Shown here in pieces: positions 35,460-44,148 of a DNA stretch of 64,000 nt; the stretch's first letter is position 1; each line of letters opens with the position of its first letter. The notes under the pieces are model-generated. The model ran no database searches, was not told where the DNA came from, and saw nothing but the letters and a program-made list of their open reading frames with translations. The DNA comes from REEB509 sp049314555 (GTDB lineage: Bacteria; Pseudomonadota; Alphaproteobacteria; Caulobacterales; Aquidulcibacteraceae), in the NCBI GenBank assembly GCA_049314555.1, contig JBMOEW010000007.1:31018-95017 (forward strand), in the 5' to 3' direction. Made by a program: the position numbers and the translations under genes.

Positions 35460-36344
35460 CTAGCTAGCCACATCTTGCGGGGTCAGGCGATAGGTCCTGG
35501 CGCAGAACTGGCACTTGGCGTGGATCAGGCCATCGGGCTCGGTGAGGTCTTGAAGCTCTTCCACCGTGAATCGCGACAGGACCGCGGTGACCCGGCGCGC
35601 GTCGCAGGTGCATTGGTCCAACAGCGGTTCGCCCGCGGCCATACGCACCCCGTCCTCGTGAAACAGGCGGTATAGGAGGCGATCGGGGGGAAGAGCTGGA
35701 TCGGCCAGCTCTGCGTCCTCCACCGTTGCGAAGAGGATTTCGGCACGAGCCCAATCGTCGTCGGTGAAGCCCCTCGCGGCATCGCCGGCAACACGCTGGA
35801 TCAAAGCGCCACCGGCGCGCCAGACGGTGGCGGCGGGGGTGATGTCTTCGACCGCCGCGATCCGGATGCGGGTTGGGGTTTGTTCGGACTGCAGGAAGTA
35901 GGCTTCGGCGCATTCGGCCAAAGTCGTGCCTTCGAGGGGGGCGATGCCCTGCATTTGTTGGGTGTCTGGCCCTTGATCGAGGGTGAGGGCCATGACCCCC
36001 CGCCCGATCAGTTCAAACGGGGCCATGCGGGCGCGGCCGGCCAACGCTGTGGCGGCGCGCTCAGACAAGCGCGCATAACCGCGCAAGCCCCCGCCAGCGC
36101 GCCATTCGGCCACCAGGAGCGGTACAGGGCCGTCGCCCTCCGCCTGCAGGGTGATCGAGCGGGCAGACTTCGCCAGCGCGCCGCATAAACCGGCCAGGGT
36201 CAAGGCTTCGGCCAAGAGAAGGGCTGCCGGGCGGGGATAGTCGTGGCGGGCCAAAATCTTATCCACCACGTCGGGATCCAGGCGTACAAGACGACCAAGG
36301 ACCGGCGCGCCCTCCAGCTGAAAGGCATAGGTGGCGCTGGTCAT
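35460..36344 (-). CDS. hslO: Hsp33 redox-regulated chaperone
   Basis: 294 residues. Zinc-binding cysteines near the C-terminus in CTCDARR and CQFCARTY, the redox switch that activates the chaperone under oxidative stress. N-terminal beta-alpha sandwich with ITLQAEGDGPVPLLVAEW. Start overlaps the argF stop by 4 bp (ATGA), and argD-argF-hslO is a common alphaproteobacterial operon. ATG at 36344 is chosen over an upstream in-frame start. Confidence 0.96.
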   Translation of the reverse strand: MTSATYAFQLEGAPVLGRLVRLDPDVVDKILARHDYPRPAALLLAEALTLAGLCGALAKSARSITLQAEGDGPVPLLVAEWRAGGGLRGYARLSERAATALAGRARMAPFELIGRGVMALTLDQGPDTQQMQGIAPLEGTTLAECAEAYFLQSEQTPTRIRIAAVEDITPAATVWRAGGALIQRVAGDAARGFTDDDWARAEILFATVEDAELADPALPPDRLLYRLFHEDGVRMAAGEPLLDQCTCDARRVTAVLSRFTVEELQDLTEPDGLIHAKCQFCARTYRLTPQDVAS

Positions 36345-37285
36345 GGGCTGACCAGGCCAAAACACCAGAGGAGGATCGCCTTTTGCGCATGGAGGCGGTT
36401 TTCAGCCGCGTCCCAGACGCCGGAGTTGGGGCCATCCAGGACCGCATCGGTGGCTTCTTCGCCGCGATGGGCCGGCAGGCAATGCAAAAACACCGCGTCC
36501 TTGGCCGCTTTGCTCATCAGGGCTTCGTTGACCTGGTAGGGTGGGAACGCGGCGTAGCGCTGGTCTTTGTCTTCATCGCCCATGGAGACCCAGGTGTCGG
36601 TGACCACGACGTTGGCGGCGGCGGCGGCCTTAGCGGGGCTGTCGTGCAGGGTGATCTTGGCGCCAGCTGCTTGTGCGGCCTGCACCTCTTGGGTGGGCGG
36701 AGCGTAGCCTTCTGGGCAGGCGATCTGCAGGCTGAAGCCCAGCTTGCCGGCGGCGTGAATATAGCTGGTGCAGACGTTATTGCCATCGCCGACCCAGGCA
36801 ATCGTGCGGCCTTTGACGTCGCCCAGGCGCTCTTCGATCGCCTGCAGATCGGCCAGGATCTGGCAAGGGTGGCTCAGGTTGGTGAGGCCATTGATGACTG
36901 GCACCGGGCTTACCGCGGCGTAGTCCAGCACGTCTTGATGGGCGTTGGCGCGAATCATCACCGCATCGACCATGCTGCCGATCACGCGGGCGGTGTCTTG
37001 AACCGTTTCGCCGCGGCCCAGCTGCATCTCCGATGCGCTCATAACCAGAGCGCTGCCGCCCAATTGACGGATGGCCCCGTCAAAGCTGACGCGAGTCCTG
37101 GTGGAGGCCTTCTGGAAGATCATCGCCAAGACATGCCCGGCCAGGGGGGCATCGGCGTCTTGGGCACCGCGCGGCAAGCTTCCACGGCCGGCCTTGCGCA
37201 CGGCCGCCGCGTCGAGGATGGCGCGGAGGTCGCTTGCGGGCAGTGGGGCTATATCCAGAAAGTGCCGCTTTGGGGCTTGGATCAC
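36341..37285 (-). CDS. argF: Ornithine carbamoyltransferase ArgF
   Basis: 314 residues. Carbamoyl-phosphate site KASTRTRVSFD, ornithine and carbamoyl motifs HPCQILADLQ and HCLPAHRGEEATD. Catalyses citrulline formation in arginine synthesis in the cytosol. Start overlaps the argD stop by 4 bp and its own stop overlaps hslO. Confidence 0.97.
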   Translation of the reverse strand: MIQAPKRHFLDIAPLPASDLRAILDAAAVRKAGRGSLPRGAQDADAPLAGHVLAMIFQKASTRTRVSFDGAIRQLGGSALVMSASEMQLGRGETVQDTARVIGSMVDAVMIRANAHQDVLDYAAVSPVPVINGLTNLSHPCQILADLQAIEERLGDVKGRTIAWVGDGNNVCTSYIHAAGKLGFSLQIACPEGYAPPTQEVQAAQAAGAKITLHDSPAKAAAAANVVVTDTWVSMGDEDKDQRYAAFPPYQVNEALMSKAAKDAVFLHCLPAHRGEEATDAVLDGPNSGVWDAAENRLHAQKAILLWCFGLVSP

Positions 37286-38475
37286 GTTGTGGCCCCGCGG
37301 GAAGCCTCGCTTAGTGTGGCATCCAGGATCGCAACAGCCTGCTGGACGTGCTCGGGCTCAATGATCAGGGGCGGTGCCATGCGCAACACGTTGTCGCCGG
37401 CCACACCAAGGAGCAGGCCCTTGTCACGGGCGATGCCTTGGACGGGCTTTGGATCCACATTGAGCTTCAAGCCGCGCAACAGGCCCTTGCCGCGCAGTTC
37501 CACCACGATGCCGGGGTGGCGATCCTTCAGGCCTTCCAGGGCCTGCCCCAGATGGTTAGAGATGTCGTTGACGTGCTGGAGGAACGCGGGGCTCGCGATT
37601 TCTTCAAAGCAGGCCAAACCCACCGCCATCGCCAGCGGGTTGCCGCCGAACGTGGTGCCGTGGACGCCGCGGACCATGCCTTTTGCCGCCTTTTGCGAGA
37701 CCAGCAGCGCGCCCATCGGGAAGCCGCCGCCGATGCCTTTGGCCACGGCCATGATATCTGGCTCCACACCCGCCCACTCGTGTGCCCAGAGCTTGCCGGT
37801 GCGCGAGGCACCGCACTGGACTTCATCGAAAATCAGCAGAAAGCCTTCCTGGTCGGCCAACTCGCGCAGGCCCTTCAGGCACTGCTCGGGCACAGCGCGC
37901 ACGCCGCCCTCGCCTTGGACCGGCTCCAAAATGACCGCCGCCGTTGTGGGCCCGATGGCGGCCTTGAGGGCTTCATGATCTGCGAACGGGACTTGGATGT
38001 AGCCCGGCAAGCGGGGGCCAAAGCCTTCCAAATAGCTTGGGTTGCCCGACGCGTTGATCGCGGCGTAGCTGCGGCCATGGAAGCTGCCTTGGAAGCCGAT
38101 GATATCGACCCGCTCCGGATTTCCATTGGCCGTGTGGTATTTACGGGCGGTCTTGAGGGCGCCTTCGATGGCTTCGGTGCCGGAATTCGTGAAAAACACA
38201 AAGTCTGCAAAGCTCGTTTCCACGTAGCGGCGGGCCAATTCCTCTTGGCCTTCCACCCGAAACATATTGGACAAGTGCCAAAGCTTTTCCGACTGATCCT
38301 GCAGTGCCTTTACAAGCTTGGGGTGGGCATGGCCGAGGGCATTCACGGCAATGCCTGCGATGAAGTCCAAATAGCGCCGGCCATCTTTAGCGATCAGCCA
38401 GCACCCCTCTCCCTTGACGAACACTTGTTCGGGGGGGGCATACACGGGCAGGATCGGCGCAGGATTGGCGCTCAT
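37282..38475 (-). CDS. argD: Acetylornithine aminotransferase ArgD
   Basis: 397 residues. Class III PLP transaminase. FFTNSGTEAIEGALKTAR, LIFDEVQCGASRTGKLWAHE (the PLP Asp region) and AVAKGIGGGFPMGALLV (PLP lysine) are visible. Converts N-acetylglutamate semialdehyde to acetylornithine. The ATG at 38475 matches the family start (PILPVYAPPEQVFVKGEG) and ignores a 50-codon upstream extension. Confidence 0.97.
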   Translation of the reverse strand: MSANPAPILPVYAPPEQVFVKGEGCWLIAKDGRRYLDFIAGIAVNALGHAHPKLVKALQDQSEKLWHLSNMFRVEGQEELARRYVETSFADFVFFTNSGTEAIEGALKTARKYHTANGNPERVDIIGFQGSFHGRSYAAINASGNPSYLEGFGPRLPGYIQVPFADHEALKAAIGPTTAAVILEPVQGEGGVRAVPEQCLKGLRELADQEGFLLIFDEVQCGASRTGKLWAHEWAGVEPDIMAVAKGIGGGFPMGALLVSQKAAKGMVRGVHGTTFGGNPLAMAVGLACFEEIASPAFLQHVNDISNHLGQALEGLKDRHPGIVVELRGKGLLRGLKLNVDPKPVQGIARDKGLLLGVAGDNVLRMAPPLIIEPEHVQQAVAILDATLSEASRGATT

Positions 38476-38628
38476 TGGACTCTCCACAGGGGGCTCTCCA
38501 CAGGCCTTACCCCCAAAGGGGGGCGCGTTGGGGAAAGCGCGTTTTCTGGGCTTGAGCGCCGGTGGCGTCAAGTCTGAGTGCAGACAGCCGATTGAAGTTC
38601 GAAAGCGAAAGCCGCAGATGAACAAGCG

Positions 38629-39195
38629 ATGACACGCTCCGCACCACCCCGTGCCCCGGCAACCCGTGCCGATCGGATCGACCGGTTAACCATACTGCTG
38701 GTGCAGCCCGCTGCTTTCGCGCTGACGCTGGGGGCCTTGTTTGCGCCGCGCCTTGCGGATGAGGTTTGGCCCATCGTGCTGGGGGCGATCGCGGTCAGCC
38801 TAATTTTCCTTGAGTATCTCGAAACCGTTTGGAGCTTTGCCCAGGCGCACGCCAGGGGCCGGCGACGGTTGAAAGGCTTGCAGCTGATTTTTTCAGGCGT
38901 GCTGATGGTGTTGGCTTATGCCGCCATTTACCGACAGCTTGGGGTGGACGACGCGCTCGATCGGATCACGATCCACGATCCGGGCACGGCGCTTTATTTC
39001 TCCGTTATCACCACGGCAACTGTGGGATACGGCGACTATGTGCCCTCGCACGAAGCCAAGCCGTTTGCCGCCGCCCAGGCCTTGATGAGCGTGGTTTGGA
39101 CGGGGCTTTTCTTTGGCGTAATCGTTTCCAGCCTGTGGGCACCGCCGCGCGAGGATGCCCCGCCTTCTAGGCCTTCAGACGATAGCCACTCTTGA
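38629..39195 (+). CDS. Two-TM potassium channel protein
   Basis: 188 residues. The selectivity filter TTATVGYGDYVP is preceded by a pore helix and followed by a final membrane helix (LMSVVWTGLFFGVIVSSLW). Upstream hydrophobic segments near residues 22-45, 48-70 and 85-105 give one more pair than the minimal channel. No RCK domain is attached. Its 3' end overlaps the convergent ABC-2 permease by about 29 bp. Confidence 0.85.
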   Translation: MTRSAPPRAPATRADRIDRLTILLVQPAAFALTLGALFAPRLADEVWPIVLGAIAVSLIFLEYLETVWSFAQAHARGRRRLKGLQLIFSGVLMVLAYAAIYRQLGVDDALDRITIHDPGTALYFSVITTATVGYGDYVPSHEAKPFAAAQALMSVVWTGLFFGVIVSSLWAPPREDAPPSRPSDDSHS

Positions 39196-40036
39196 GCACC
39201 GCCCAGCAGGCATAACACAGCCCGACCGCGAGGCCGAAGGTGACGGCAATCCCGATCATGGGCGAGGCGTCGGCATGGCCAATGAAGCCAGACCGGAACC
39301 CGTCGATCAAGAAGAACACTGGGTTCCAGTGGCCAATCGCGGAGAACGGTTCTGGCAAGGCGTCGATCGAATAGAACGTGCCAGACAGGAAGGTGAGCGG
39401 CGTGATTACGAAGTTTGCCACCGCGGCGAGGTGGTCAAACTTGTCGGCCCAAATGCCGCCCAAAAGGCCAATCGCGCCAAAGATCACGGAGGCAGTGACT
39501 GCGTAATAGAGCACCACAAACGCATTCTCGGGGAGCATGTCGGCGAAGGGGGCGACCGCAAAGATACCCACCAGACCCACGAGCAAGCCGCGGGACGCAG
39601 CACCCACAATAAAGGCGATGGACAACTCCAGCGCCGACAGCGGCGGCATCAGGAAGTCCACGCTGTTGCCCTGGATCTTGGCGATCACAATGGAGGACGA
39701 GGCATTCTGGAACGCATTGGAGATGATCGCCATCATCACGAGGCCTGGTGCCAGGCCATCGACGTAAGCGTGGCTGGTGTTGCCCCAGCCGCGGTCGCCA
39801 AAGGCCAACGCAAACACCATCATGAACAGAACAGTGGAGACCAGCGGGGCGATGACCGTCTGGGCGCTCACCTTGAGGAAGCGCATCACTTCCCGGCGCA
39901 CCAAAGTGGACAACCCAAGCGTGTTGATCGCGCCATAGCGTCGGGGGCGCGGGGGCGCGGCGGCGGCGGAGATCCGCGCGTCGCGGACCGGGCCTGCCGC
40001 TGATTCGGCGACTGATTCGGAGGTGTCAGAGGTCAT
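39167..40036 (-). CDS. ABC-2 type transporter permease
   Basis: 289 residues with six membrane segments. The family segment NFVITPLTFLSGTFYSIDAL is present, as in YadH/NodJ-like permeases. The Ala/Pro-rich N-terminus (AAAAPPRPRR) precedes the first helix. No ATPase gene is adjacent in the window, so the partner must lie elsewhere. ATG at 40036 is preferred to a GTG at 40042. Two GANTC sites lie inside its first codons. Confidence 0.88.
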   Translation of the reverse strand: MTSDTSESVAESAAGPVRDARISAAAAPPRPRRYGAINTLGLSTLVRREVMRFLKVSAQTVIAPLVSTVLFMMVFALAFGDRGWGNTSHAYVDGLAPGLVMMAIISNAFQNASSSIVIAKIQGNSVDFLMPPLSALELSIAFIVGAASRGLLVGLVGIFAVAPFADMLPENAFVVLYYAVTASVIFGAIGLLGGIWADKFDHLAAVANFVITPLTFLSGTFYSIDALPEPFSAIGHWNPVFFLIDGFRSGFIGHADASPMIGIAVTFGLAVGLCYACWAVLKSGYRLKA

Positions 40037-40316
40037 TTTCACCCGGTTATCCCCATTAACTTTTTCGCAACCATATTGTCATCCAGCTCCATCCCGCCAC
40101 TTCCGACTTTAGGCCGAAGCCTTGGGGCGCGTGGCCCGGAGCCCATGGACAACCCTTGAACATCTTGTGGATGATTCGACGGGCCTGTGGGCAAAGGAGC
40201 ACATCATCTTGTGCCGGCAAGAAGCTGCGGTACTATGTATTGTGGAGCTCGCGTCGCGGGCGAACCGCCAAACCGCTCCCTACCCACCAGGGGGCCGCAG
40301 CTAAGGGGCTGACAAG

Positions 40317-40841
40317 ATGGGCTGGACTGATGAACGGGTCGCACTCCTGAAGAAGCTTTGGACCGAAGGGCTCTCTGCGAGCCAGATCGCCAAGCAATTG
40401 ACGGGCGTAACGCGCAATGCCGTGATCGGCAAGGTACATAGGCTGGGGCTCGCTGGGCGCGCTACTCCGTCGCGGCCGGCAAAGCGCCCGGTGCGGGCTG
40501 CACGCCCTCGCCCAGCCGCGACGGGTGCGCCGAGCGCGCCACGGTTGCGAACGTTTGTGCCGACCTTGGTCGACGCCAGCTTGCCAGCGTTGGAACCTTT
40601 GGTTCTTGAGGGCGGGGCTACGGCCAGCGTCCTCACGCTGAACGATCGGATGTGCAAGTGGCCGATCGGCGACCCAACCGATGAAGGATTTGCCTTTTGC
40701 GGCCGCGGATCTTGTGGATCCAGCCCGTACTGCACAGACCACCAGCGGCTTGCTTATCAACCGAGCCAAGCGCGCCGTCGGCGCACGGGCACGGGCGAGT
40801 CTGAAGAGCTGCGGCGGATGCTGCGCTATTCTTCGATGTAA
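40317..40841 (+). CDS. gcrA: GcrA cell-cycle regulator
   Basis: 174 residues. N-terminal helix-turn-helix WTDERVALLKKLWTEGLSAS and VTRNAVIGKVHRLGL, then a basic Pro/Arg linker, and a C-terminal cysteine-containing sigma-binding region (MCKWPIGDP, FCGRGSCGSSPYC). GcrA binds sigma70-RNAP and activates promoters whose GANTC sites are methylated by CcrM. A GATTC lies at 40173-40177 upstream. The argD-argF-hslO and gcrA neighbourhood is kept in many Caulobacterales. A strong hairpin terminator follows. Confidence 0.96.
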   Translation: MGWTDERVALLKKLWTEGLSASQIAKQLTGVTRNAVIGKVHRLGLAGRATPSRPAKRPVRAARPRPAATGAPSAPRLRTFVPTLVDASLPALEPLVLEGGATASVLTLNDRMCKWPIGDPTDEGFAFCGRGSCGSSPYCTDHQRLAYQPSQARRRRTGTGESEELRRMLRYSSM

Positions 40842-40867
40842 GCGCTTCGCACTGGGAATAAGATTGA

Positions 40868-40894
40868 GGGCGGTCCTTGTGGGGCCGCCCTTTC
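40868..40894 (+). terminator. Rho-independent terminator after gcrA
   Basis: GGGCGGTCC-TTGT-GGGGCCGCCC is a GC-rich hairpin followed by TTTCTC. It lies 27 bp after the gcrA stop, and the truA gene ends convergently at 40920. Confidence 0.75.
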
Positions 40895-40919
40895 TCGTTG
40901 TGGGGCCGCCGACCTGCGC

Positions 40920-41687
40920 TTAATCGCGTCGTTCGCTTTGGGCGGCCCGATATCCTACGCGGGCCAGATATAATCCCTCAGGCGGAGCAACCGGGCCGCA
41001 GGCCGCGCGGTTCGCTGCGGCCAGGGCATTGGCGACGCCATCTGGGCGCAGGTAACCGCGCCCCACATTGACCAGTGTGCCAACCATTGATCGCACCTGG
41101 CGGTGGAGGAAAGATTGGGCGCTGGTCCAGATGTGGACTTCCTCGCCGACGCGGCTGACATCCAGGCGATCCAAGGTGCGGATCGGGCTGTTGGCTTGGC
41201 ACTGCGCGTCGCGAAAGGTGGAAAAGTCGTGCTTGCCAATGAGGGCGCGGGCCGCCTCATGCATCGCGGTGTCGTCCAGTTTTGCACCGATCCGCCACGC
41301 CCTGCCCCGATCTAAAGAAAGATCGGCGCGCCGATTGACGATCCGATACCAATAGACGCGCTCAAAGGCGCTAAACCGCGCGTGGAATGCATCGTCCACC
41401 TTTTCAACCGCCACAACGGCAATCGGATCGGGCCGAAGTTGGGCGTTGATGGCCTCGCCCAATTTAAAGGGGGAGATTGGTTTTTCCACATCGACATGCG
41501 CCACTTGCCCTAACGCATGGACGCCGGCGTCGGTTCGTCCGGCAGCGGTGACTTCCGTGGGAGATTGGGTGATCCGCAGCAGTGCTGCTTCCAGGGCTGC
41601 CTGAATTGTTGGGCAGTCGTCGCCGTTTCTTTGCCAGCCACGGAAGGGGCCGCCATCGTATTCGATTGTCAGTTTGAAGCGGGGCAC
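40920..41687 (-). CDS. truA: tRNA pseudouridine synthase TruA
   Basis: 255 residues. The catalytic motif GRTDAGVHA (Asp nucleophile) is intact, and the N-terminal YDGGPFRGWQRN is typical. Modifies U38-40 in tRNA anticodon arms. It is last of the run def-CADD-fmt-lipoprotein-truA on the minus strand. Confidence 0.96.
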   Translation of the reverse strand: MPRFKLTIEYDGGPFRGWQRNGDDCPTIQAALEAALLRITQSPTEVTAAGRTDAGVHALGQVAHVDVEKPISPFKLGEAINAQLRPDPIAVVAVEKVDDAFHARFSAFERVYWYRIVNRRADLSLDRGRAWRIGAKLDDTAMHEAARALIGKHDFSTFRDAQCQANSPIRTLDRLDVSRVGEEVHIWTSAQSFLHRQVRSMVGTLVNVGRGYLRPDGVANALAAANRAACGPVAPPEGLYLARVGYRAAQSERRD

Positions 41688-41703
41688 GGGCTTGCGGGCA
41701 GTC

Positions 41704-42312
41704 TTAGCCGCCTTGGCGCTGATAGGTCAGCACCTGGCAAAGGACAGCGCCCGCCTGGCCTGGGGCTGCGCCTGTGCTGACAAGCAGCACCATGCGACCT
41801 TGCAGGTCGTTGACGTCCTCCCACACGACCAAATGCGTCGCGGGGCGCGCCCCACACAGGCCGGTCGCGTTGTTCTGGTTGTTTTCGGCGGTCACTTTGT
41901 AAAGAGAAGGAGCCGCATCGGCGGGAATGTCCATCAGGGTGCTTACGGGCTGGCCGGCGACTGCTGCGGTTGAGTCGAATGCATCTTGAAGTTCGCCCTG
42001 GATCTGTTGGCCCTTTTCTGTGGCAAGGGCCAACACGGTTTGGCCAAGGGCTGCGGCGTCCGCTTCCTGGCCAGCAGCGCCTAGTTGAAATGTCTCGGTG
42101 AGGTCGACCCAACCTGTGGTGGGCGCTGCCTCGGCGCCGGGGATGAACCTGCGGGCGGTCAAGTCTGGCGCATTGGACGGGGCCTGCAACTGCGGGCCGC
42201 CTTCAGCCAGGCGCTCGCCGTTCTCGGCCTTGCAGGCGACGAGGCCCGTACTCAGCAACGCCACTGTCAGCGTTACCGGCACCAAGCGGCGGATCAAGTG
42301 CGTCATCGTCAT
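41704..42312 (-). CDS. Hypothetical lipoprotein
   Basis: 202 residues. Signal with lipobox LVAC. Mature part has no recognised domain and two further cysteines (LCGARPATHLVVWEDVNDLQ). It sits between fmt and truA, which are more usually adjacent, 16 bp from truA. The ATG at 42312 is preferred, 42306 being an alternative. Confidence 0.7.
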   Translation of the reverse strand: MTMTHLIRRLVPVTLTVALLSTGLVACKAENGERLAEGGPQLQAPSNAPDLTARRFIPGAEAAPTTGWVDLTETFQLGAAGQEADAAALGQTVLALATEKGQQIQGELQDAFDSTAAVAGQPVSTLMDIPADAAPSLYKVTAENNQNNATGLCGARPATHLVVWEDVNDLQGRMVLLVSTGAAPGQAGAVLCQVLTYQRQGG

Positions 42313-42394
42313 GCGGCGCCCCTTCACTTAGGCAACGGCCCCCAGCTTAGGCACCGCGAGGGCTTGGGGCAATCGTGGGTCTCAGACAGGTGCA

Positions 42395-43330
42395 TTATTG
42401 TAGGAGCAGCGTGCCGGCCGGGGTGGGCGTGCCGCGCAGATAATCGCTTGCTGGCATTGGCTGGCGGCCTTCACGCTGCACGCTTAACAGGCGTACGGCC
42501 CCTTCACCGCACGCGATCAAGAGTTGGTCGTCCAGCGCTTCGCCCGGTTCGCCTCTGCCTTGGCCGACGCGGCTCATAAGCGCTTTCATGCGCACTGGTC
42601 CTTTTTCGTTAGCGGCCATGAACCAGGCACCGGGATAAGGCGAAAGCCCGCGGATCATGCAATCGACCTCGCTGGCGGGGCGGGTCCAATCGATGCGGGT
42701 TTCAGCCGGTGTGATTTTGGCCGCATAGACCGGCGCCAGGTTTGGTTGCGGTCGTGAGGTCAGGGTCCCGTCGGCGAGACCCTGGATCGCATCGCGCAGA
42801 AGTGGGGCGCCGATCTGGGCGAGCCGATCGTGGAGTGTGCCGGCGGTGTCGTCAGGTGCGATGGGGGTGCGCGCCGAAAGCAGAATGGGACCGGTGTCCA
42901 GGCCCTCATCCATGACCATGGCTTGGACGCCGGTTTCGCGGTCGCCGGCCATCACAGCGCGTTGAATAGGAGCCGCGCCGCGCCAACGGGGCAAAAGCGA
43001 GCCGTGGAGGTTGATGCATCCCAGCCGGGGGGCGTCGAGGATCGGTTTGGGGAGGATCAAGCCATAGGCGACGACCGCCGCCACATCCAGTTCAAGGGCT
43101 GAAAACGCCTCTTGAACCTCCGGTTTGCGCAGCCCTTTTGGGCTGCGGACCATCAAGCCATGGCTTTCGGCGAAGCGTTGAACCGGCGTTGGCCGCAAGG
43201 TTTGGCCGCGACCTGCTGGCCGCGGCGGTTGTGTGAAGACGCACGCGATGTCTTGGCCGGCTTCAAGCAGTGCCGCCAAAGACGGCACTGCAAAGTCCGG
43301 CGAGCCCATGAAGGCCATGCGCAGGCGCAT
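42395..43330 (-). CDS. fmt: Methionyl-tRNA formyltransferase
   Basis: 311 residues. N-terminal formyl-transferase domain with MGSPDFAVPSL, INLHGSLLPRWRGAAPIQRA (the catalytic His in the HGSLLP loop) and the C-terminal OB fold. Transfers the formyl group from 10-formyl-THF to Met-tRNA(fMet). It lies 27 bp downstream of the CADD-family gene. ATG at 43330 chosen over TTG at 43333. Confidence 0.97.
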   Translation of the reverse strand: MRLRMAFMGSPDFAVPSLAALLEAGQDIACVFTQPPRPAGRGQTLRPTPVQRFAESHGLMVRSPKGLRKPEVQEAFSALELDVAAVVAYGLILPKPILDAPRLGCINLHGSLLPRWRGAAPIQRAVMAGDRETGVQAMVMDEGLDTGPILLSARTPIAPDDTAGTLHDRLAQIGAPLLRDAIQGLADGTLTSRPQPNLAPVYAAKITPAETRIDWTRPASEVDCMIRGLSPYPGAWFMAANEKGPVRMKALMSRVGQGRGEPGEALDDQLLIACGEGAVRLLSVQREGRQPMPASDYLRGTPTPAGTLLLQ

Positions 43331-43357
43331 CAAAGGCTGGCCCTTTTCGTGTTGCGA

Positions 43358-44047
43358 TCAGTGCAGGCCGGTGGTTCGCTCGACCCCAGACAAAAAGCCC
43401 AACAAGGCATCGGCCAGTTCCTCTGCGGCTTGCTGGGCTTGACGCTGTTGATCTGCTGGCAGCGCATCGATCAGTGCGCGACACACCGCAGCGTGCTCGC
43501 GGTCTGCTTCTTCGTGGACGCGGAAAAAGCGAATGGTTTGTTCGTCGCTGACGCCGTATCCGGTGAGGCCTGCGATCTTTGTGGAGGCCACATCAGGCAG
43601 CTGGCTTTCATAGGCGTACAAAGCCCCAAGGCCTGCGGCATAGGAGGTCCTAGCCAAACGGCGAAAGGTGTCGATCAGGGCGGTTGTTTCTGGGTTCAAG
43701 GCAACGCCACGGACATCCGATCTTGTCGCGCCAAGGCCTTCAGCAAAGTGCATCCACAATGTTGCGTGGTCTTGCTTGCCCGGCCCGTTCAGGCCCTCTT
43801 CTTCAGCCAGGTTTTCGGCCAACATCTTGCGCCCTTGCGCATCCGGGCATTGGCTGTGGACAGCGCTGACCACGCGGGGGAATTGCTCGACGTGATGGAA
43901 GTATTGCTTTGCGTATTCCTGGAGGGTGTCCAAAGACAGCTTGCCTTCCGTCCAGGCGCGATAAAAGGCATGGGACAGCATCGCGCGTTGAGAGACCGCC
44001 ATGTCAATCGATTGCGACGTGCGCAGCGTGTGTGATCCGTCCGCCAT
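43358..44047 (-). CDS. CADD-family heme-oxygenase-like diiron protein, candidate p-aminobenzoate synthase
   Basis: 229 residues, all-helical TenA/heme-oxygenase-like fold. FYRAWTEGKL (residues 28-37), QYFHHVEQFPRVVSA, the AEEEG block with H94, ALYAYESQLPD (E147), TKIAGL (K157) and RVHEEADREH (H178, D182, H185) match the CADD/putative folate-metabolism family. In Chlamydia the CADD protein makes p-aminobenzoate from one of its own tyrosines using a diiron site and a lysine. Y29 and K157 are the likely counterparts (residue matching from memory). Its place between def and fmt, a 10-formyl-THF user, supports a folate role. A TenA-type thiaminase is less likely, and the pABA role is inference. 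Confidence 0.8.
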   Translation of the reverse strand: MADGSHTLRTSQSIDMAVSQRAMLSHAFYRAWTEGKLSLDTLQEYAKQYFHHVEQFPRVVSAVHSQCPDAQGRKMLAENLAEEEGLNGPGKQDHATLWMHFAEGLGATRSDVRGVALNPETTALIDTFRRLARTSYAAGLGALYAYESQLPDVASTKIAGLTGYGVSDEQTIRFFRVHEEADREHAAVCRALIDALPADQQRQAQQAAEELADALLGFLSGVERTTGLH

Positions 44048-44148
44048 TGCGTCTATTCCTTCCAGAAAGAAATCCGAGGGCCCGAAGTGCGGGCTTGGCA
44101 AAGCCTATAAGCTGTAAGGCCAAGTTCGCAAGGGAAGGACTGTCGCGG

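Noticed and set aside
40047..40055. DnaA box-like TTATCCCCA upstream of gcrA
   Set aside because: One mismatch to the box, 260 bp from gcrA and inside the region of the divergent permease; too weak alone.
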